Assembly (NCBI RefSeq): GCF_022539505.1
Contig: NC_061508.1
Coordinates: forward strand, 263,754,736-263,818,735
Source: Lolium rigidum
Lineage: Eukaryota; Streptophyta; Magnoliopsida; Poales; Poaceae
DNA length: 64,000 nucleotides
Reading direction: 5' to 3'
Part shown: positions 60,190 to 64,000 of the stretch, piece after piece
How the letters are laid out: each line of letters starts with the position of its first letter
Position numbering within the stretch: the stretch's first letter is position 1
Position numbers and translations under genes: made by a program
Notes under the pieces: generated by a model
What the model was told of the DNA's origin: nothing
Database searches by the model: none
Seen by the model: only the letters and a program-made list of their open reading frames with translations

Positions 60190-60768
60190 ATTAGCACTAA
60201 ATAGGAAAAATGCATATACTTAGCAAAAAAAATCACGAAAAAATTGGACATGACCTTTTCTAAATTATGGACCTAGAAGTGCCCCATTTTTGTCGAAACG
60301 GAAATAAATCAATATTTCGGTGATAGTGGGCAATTCATTTAAAATCCCTGCACAAGAAAATGGCACATATACCCCACCAAAAAATGGCACATATACACCA
60401 CCAGATCACCATGGCACATATACATTTTGTTCCTTGTCCTCCATATGCATCAAGCACCTAGCAGCAGCTAGCAGCAGCATGGGCCAGCAGCACCAGCAGC
60501 CAGCATCAAGCAGCTAGGAGCAGCAAGGGCCAGCAGCACCAGCAGCAAGGGCCAGCAACACCAACGGCTAGCCAACAGCAAGGGACAACAAGCAGGAGAG
60601 GTGAGGTGTTGCTCACCGTGAGTCGCGGGAAGTCGCGGAGAGGTGAGGTGTTGCTTCGTGCCGAGGAAGATGCGACAGCAGCGGTCAGGTTCTCAAGTTT
60701 CAAGAAGTAGCGGCAGCAGCGATCAGGTGCTCAACAATTGACCTACAAGTATATAAACAACAGCATGT
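60190..60768. repeat. Low-complexity DNA: 'ggcacatatac' repeats and (AGC)n-rich tract
   Basis: 'aatggcacatatac' occurs three times at about 60359-60425. From 60455 to 60590 the sequence is dominated by AGCAGC and CCAGCA. The phrase 'gagaggtgaggtgttgct' occurs twice (about 60596 and 60639). I see no gene. Confidence 0.7.
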
Positions 60769-61314
60769 AAAATCACGGTGGAATAGGAAATCCAACTTTC
60801 TCAGGATTCCTTTTGCTACTGATTTCGGAATAAGTTTATTTGACTCTGTTCCAAAGACTGGTTCATTTATGCAGCTACTTGAAACGCACACATCAAAATC
60901 ACGGTGGAATAGGAAATCCAACTTTCTCAGGATTCCTTTTGCTACTGATTTCGGAATAAGTTTATTTGACTCTGTTCCAAAGACTGGTTCATTTATGCAG
61001 CTACTTGAAACGCACACATCAACTTGTCTCGTGATAATTGATGGTAATATAGATTTAATTTTCTTCCTGATGTACCACCGACCAAATAGTAAATTGAGAC
61101 CTGGCAAAATCACGGTCGTTGCCGCAAGGATTATGTCGCAGCCTGCAAGGCCGGGAATTTGACTGATTTCTCTCAAATTTTCGTTCAGACAAGATCTTAG
61201 CAAGTGCATCAGGTAATATCCAATATAATCACACCACATGGCCAAGTACAAATACACAAGAGAAATACAGTGAGATGGAACCTGAAATTTGATTTGGTGA
61301 ACACATGAGAGCAT
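60700..61314 (-). CDS. Unidentified open frame of 204 codons carrying the 126-bp duplication
   Basis: The frame starts MLSCVHQIKFQV and contains a hydrophobic segment (GCDIILAATTVILPGLNLLF) followed by a basic patch (RWYIRKKIK), like one membrane pass. A 42-residue block beginning DVCVSSSCINEPVFGTESNK is then repeated twice exactly. The start overlaps the terminal repeat of the neighbouring TIR element, so the first residues are unlikely to be original. I do not recognise the protein. It may be a captured host gene fragment or chance. Confidence 0.3.
   Translation of the reverse strand: MLSCVHQIKFQVPSHCISLVYLYLAMWCDYIGYYLMHLLRSCLNENLREISQIPGLAGCDIILAATTVILPGLNLLFGRWYIRKKIKSILPSIITRQVDVCVSSSCINEPVFGTESNKLIPKSVAKGILRKLDFLFHRDFDVCVSSSCINEPVFGTESNKLIPKSVAKGILRKLDFLFHRDFTCCCLYTCRSIVEHLIAAAATS
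60769..61020. repeat. Exact tandem duplication, 126 bp x 2
   Basis: The unit at 60769-60894 (from 'aaaatcacggtggaatagg') is repeated without visible difference at 60895-61020. 126 bp is 42 codons, so the minus-strand frame stays open across both units. Confidence 0.95.
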
Positions 61315-63090
61315 CTTCAGCCGCGTCCCCCAAACGGCGTCGGATCGAGCGTTCGGGGGATGTGTTTTGTTCGTGCCGCGTTTGGGGACGTCGCTCCTCA
61401 GCCGCGTCCCCCAACGCTATTCTCAAACAGAAATTCGAATAGTTTGTATTCAAAAGAGGTCGTTCCCGTCGAAGTCGTCGCGATCAGAGTAGCCGCGACC
61501 AAAGTACTGAGCGCGCGAACATATTACAGACCGATGTAAATTAGAAGAAGGGGTTGGGCGACGCCGACGCCGACGGCGCATCCTTAGTCGACGTAGGCCC
61601 GTCGATCACGACGACCTCATCTTATCTGCCCGGTGTGCCTGCTCCGCAGCCGACGCCGAGGCAGAGGCCGGTTCCACTGACGCCGAGGCAGAGGCCGACG
61701 CAGGTGTACTAGCAGACGCTGTCGCAGACGCGTCTGCTGGTGCCGGCTCTTGCTCTGGGGGTGGGATTGCTTCCGCTGCCTCGGCCGCCATCATTTTGGC
61801 TTCAATGTCGTCGAGGATCTGGCCTTTGAAGAAGTTGTGCGCCGTCCACGTCCGGGGAGACATTCCAGTTGTCGACGTTGTCAGCAGGGACATGTCCTCC
61901 TTGCGTTTCTTGAGCTCCATCTTCTCCTCTTGCCTCTTGAGCAACGCCGCCCACCTTTCATCGGCATTTTTATCTCAGGAGAGCAAGGTCGAGGAGACCT
62001 CGGCGAGGCACTGTGACGACGCCTGCGTCTTCTCGGTCGCCGCTGCGTCGGCCAAGGTGGCCTTGGCAGCCTTGTTGCCGATAGGGCGCCCTGCCGATGT
62101 TGCGAGCGGCGCATCCAGATCAATGGCGTCTTTCCCCTTCGACAACGAAAGCGTCAACCGCCATTTCTCGTTCATTTTGAGCTTGCTATAGCAATGCATC
62201 AGCGTGAAAAACTTATGTCCTTCCGAGTGCTTTCGGTACATCTCCATGGCCTTGTCGAACTAACCAAAGGAAGCGCAATCATATCGTCGAACAAAAACTA
62301 GGCGCTAAAGATTATCGTAGAAAGAGGCGTACCACGCCGCTGACGTCGTTGCCGATGTCGCCTCTGGTCACGGCCTCGTTATGGTACCCATGGAACACGT
62401 TCACCGATGCCTGGAAGATGGCCCATCGCGTCGACATTGCCTTTTGGCTCCTCTTTGTTGTCACTTTGCTGTAATCGTTGTTGATTAGCTTACGCTCATC
62501 GAACTCGGCCTTGATCCTCGCCCAATACTTCTCGTACTTTTGGTTGGCACCGATGATGGAGTCATGGCTCACCGTCGACCACGACTCGCAGAGACATTGA
62601 TCCTCCAGAACCGTCTACTTGGGGCCTCGTGTGCCCGAAGCCTTCTTCTTCCTCTTCTTCATCACGCCGGCCGCGTCAACCTCCACGAGATCATATGCAT
62701 CCTCCGCGGCACCCGCGTCCTCATCGTCCTCTTTGTCGCCGCCCTCTTCGTTGTTGTCGTCGTCCTCCACCCCCTCCTTGCCCTCCTCCTCCTCCTCACC
62801 ACCGGCGCCCGCAAATTTGAGTGGGCCCCTGCGGCCAGTGAACGGGGCGCCGTCCGCACCGGGGCCTGGCTCGCGCTGGGGCGCTTGGTCGTACGCCGGG
62901 GAGTATAACACGGCGTTCAGATTGAAGCCACCATGCGGCAGCGTATCCTCATACCGCGGCGACAAGTTTGGCGTCACGCACCCGGGAGTGGCGGCATAGG
63001 GGCCATCGTTGTAGAACCTGGATGTCAACGGAGACAGTACTCCCGGAATGTAGGCGCCGATGTGGTCCTCGATATGCTTGGGCTTGCGTT
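61309..63090 (-). mobile_element. TIR DNA transposon fragment carrying a NAM-associated gene
   Basis: The left terminus GAGCATCTTCAGCCGCGTCC is typical of a grass family whose members encode trihelix/NAM-associated proteins. The phrase 'cagccgcgtcccccaa' occurs twice (61318, 61400). No matching right terminus was found; the boundary near 63090 is set only by where TNP2 similarity begins. The superfamily is uncertain; PIF/Harbinger is possible. Confidence 0.5.
61606..62975 (-). pseudogene. Trihelix / NAM-associated-domain protein, two premature stops
   Basis: In reading order: FNLNAVLYSPAY near the start, a glycine-proline region, an acidic tract (EEEEEGKEGVEDDDNNEEGG), a basic KKRKKK, then a Myb/SANT-like domain. 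The tryptophan after GPK is replaced by a stop (TAG at 62615-62617), followed by TVLEDQCLCESW and DSIIGANQKYEKYWARIKAEF. A short intron fits GT near 62332 to AG near 62258. The NAM-associated C-terminal domain follows (FDKAMEMYRKHSEGHKFFTL, SAGRPIGNKAAKA). A second stop (TGA) interrupts LS*DKNADERWAAL near 61967. The end is alanine-serine-rich repeats. Relatives are often mis-annotated as glutathione S-transferase T3-like. Probable transposon accessory protein, now dead. Confidence 0.75.
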
Positions 63091-63489
63091 TTTCTTCCAC
63101 TTCTTGTATCGACTGACGCCGCACTGCGGACATATGGTAGACTTTGCGTGCTCGTCCCGATAAATGGTGCAATCGTTCAAGCACACATGGTATTTCACGT
63201 GCGGTAAATCCAGACGATACACGATTTTCATGGCCTCCTCGATACTAGTCGGACACTTGTTCCCTTTGGGAAGATGTTCGTGCCAGAATGACATGTTATC
63301 ATTGAAGCATGCGTCGGTCATTTTGTGATTTACCTTCATCTCCAGAGCCACCACTGCCCCTGCTACACTTGCACACGTCCCCCGTCGAGCGTCGTTGCCG
63401 CCGCGGTCCTGCTCACGCCACCGCTGGTGGGAAGCTCCAACGTCGGACACCTCCGTGGCCAGGCATATTGTGGTGACCCAGCATACCAC
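63090..63489 (-). pseudogene. N-terminal fragment of a CACTA TNP2 transposase
   Basis: The conserved block includes MKVNHKMTDACFNDNMSFW, HLPKGNKCPTSIEEAMKIVY, LPHVKYHVCLNDCTIYRDEH and the CPQCGVSRYKKWKK zinc-finger-like end. This matches the start of the Transposase_21 (TNP2) family. The frame continues to 63025 but similarity ends near 63090, where sequence of the NAM-associated element begins. The catalytic part is absent. It is read in the same direction as the CACTA second ORF. Confidence 0.8.
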
Positions 63490-64000
63490 TGCATGGTGTA
63501 GTATGCAAGTCTGATATAATACTAATGAAACACCGTTCCACTAGTATTACATCGCTCAGAGTGGTACAACAGAAACATATGCGGGTCCAAGGTATGTCTA
63601 TAGAATTACAACTCCGACTCTGTTACAAAAGATCAGCACAGCCTCCTACTATACATGGAGGTAAATCTGCAAATAAACTCCAGAAGAACGACTCGTAGTC
63701 TAAGCCTATCACGAACTCTACTTGTAGAGTATTTAACTAGCTATAGAGGCTATGAATAGATTCTAGCTAAATAGGAACTAGGTTTAGGAAACTAGTTCCT
63801 TTCTATTGCTAATCTAGGTTTTCTCCTTGTTGAATGTGGTATCTGACTCTCCTGACATGGTCCTATCCCTTGAAGTAATTGTTGAATCCTCGGCCTTCGA
63901 GTTGCACTGTAGATCCTCCTTCGATGCCTCCATATCTAAGCAGGGGATTTAAGAGTGGGATGAGTACGAGCGTACTCAACAAGTTCATTTTAGGAAAGGA
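63490..64000. other. Unassigned repeat-like DNA
   Basis: No coding region is seen. The phrasing ('tagtattacatcgctcagag', 'gagtacgagcgtactcaaca') looks like dispersed grass retrotransposon sequence, but I cannot name it or find its ends. Confidence 0.35.

Larger units (their letters stand above)
54997..63489 (-). mobile_element. Large decayed CACTA transposon, right end not found
   Basis: The left terminus CACTACTAAAAAACAGC follows AGT. It is followed by subterminal repeats. The genes lie on the minus strand in the order expected for grass CACTA elements: a TNP2 start near 63490, a second ORF (60189 to 56753) and a small ORF close to the terminus (55569-55822). Most of TNP2 is missing and a different TIR element (from 61309) occupies its place. 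No GTAGTG terminus could be recognised up to 64000, so the true right end may lie outside the window. Confidence 0.72.

Noticed and set aside
62540..63207. Plus-strand serine/proline-rich frames
   Set aside because: They are antisense shadows of the acidic region of the NAM-associated pseudogene.

Overview
The window looks like intergenic DNA from a large-genome pooid grass (wheat, barley, oat or ryegrass relatives). The evidence is nested Athila-lineage (Sabrina-like) LTR retrotransposons primed by tRNA-Asp, several CACTA transposons, Tourist- and Stowaway-type MITEs, a plant mariner with a D39D transposase, and one intact single-exon gene of the group-4 grass-pollen-allergen type. Family names come from recall and were not searched. 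The species cannot be fixed from the sequence alone. No rRNA, tRNA or CRISPR locus was found.

Positions 1-41450 are one retrotransposon nest. The oldest visible element is a minus-strand LTR retrotransposon whose 3' LTR runs 460-14871. A 6.2-kb CACTA (1199-7377, TSD ATT) and a complete 6.8-kb non-autonomous LTR element (7784-14592, TSD GCCGC) are inserted in that LTR. A 26-kb plus-strand element (14945-40948, TSD ACATG) is inserted in its internal region, which resumes at 40954. Inside the 26-kb element are a second LTR of another subfamily, a decayed gag-protease region, a remnant of another Ty3/gypsy family, a decayed minus-strand LTR, a 100-N gap and a minus-strand element whose two LTRs belong to different subfamilies. 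Across the nest many CAG/CTG trinucleotides are garbled between copies, and an assembly artefact at methylated sites is a possible cause.

Positions 42119-45691 hold a Tourist-like MITE split by a 3.26-kb mariner. The mariner transposase (minus strand) keeps its D/D/D core but has a frameshift. The mariner also carries a plus-strand acidic-repeat ORF and a 50-bp tandem array. Positions 45692-49166 are low-coding DNA with two MITE-like hairpins, followed by the promoter of the only intact host gene, a secreted berberine-bridge-enzyme-like flavoprotein (49167-50723).

Positions 51371-64000 are transposons again: a small CACTA (TSD TGT), an LTR-like block with a TATA box, and a large decayed CACTA starting at 54997. 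From its left end, the large CACTA carries subterminal repeats, a small ORF with an RNase H1 N-terminal (viroplasmin-type) domain and a hydrophobic tail, a multi-stop second ORF with an Ulp1-like end, an exact 126-bp tandem duplication, a trihelix/NAM-associated pseudogene from another TIR element, and the N-terminal part of a TNP2 transposase.
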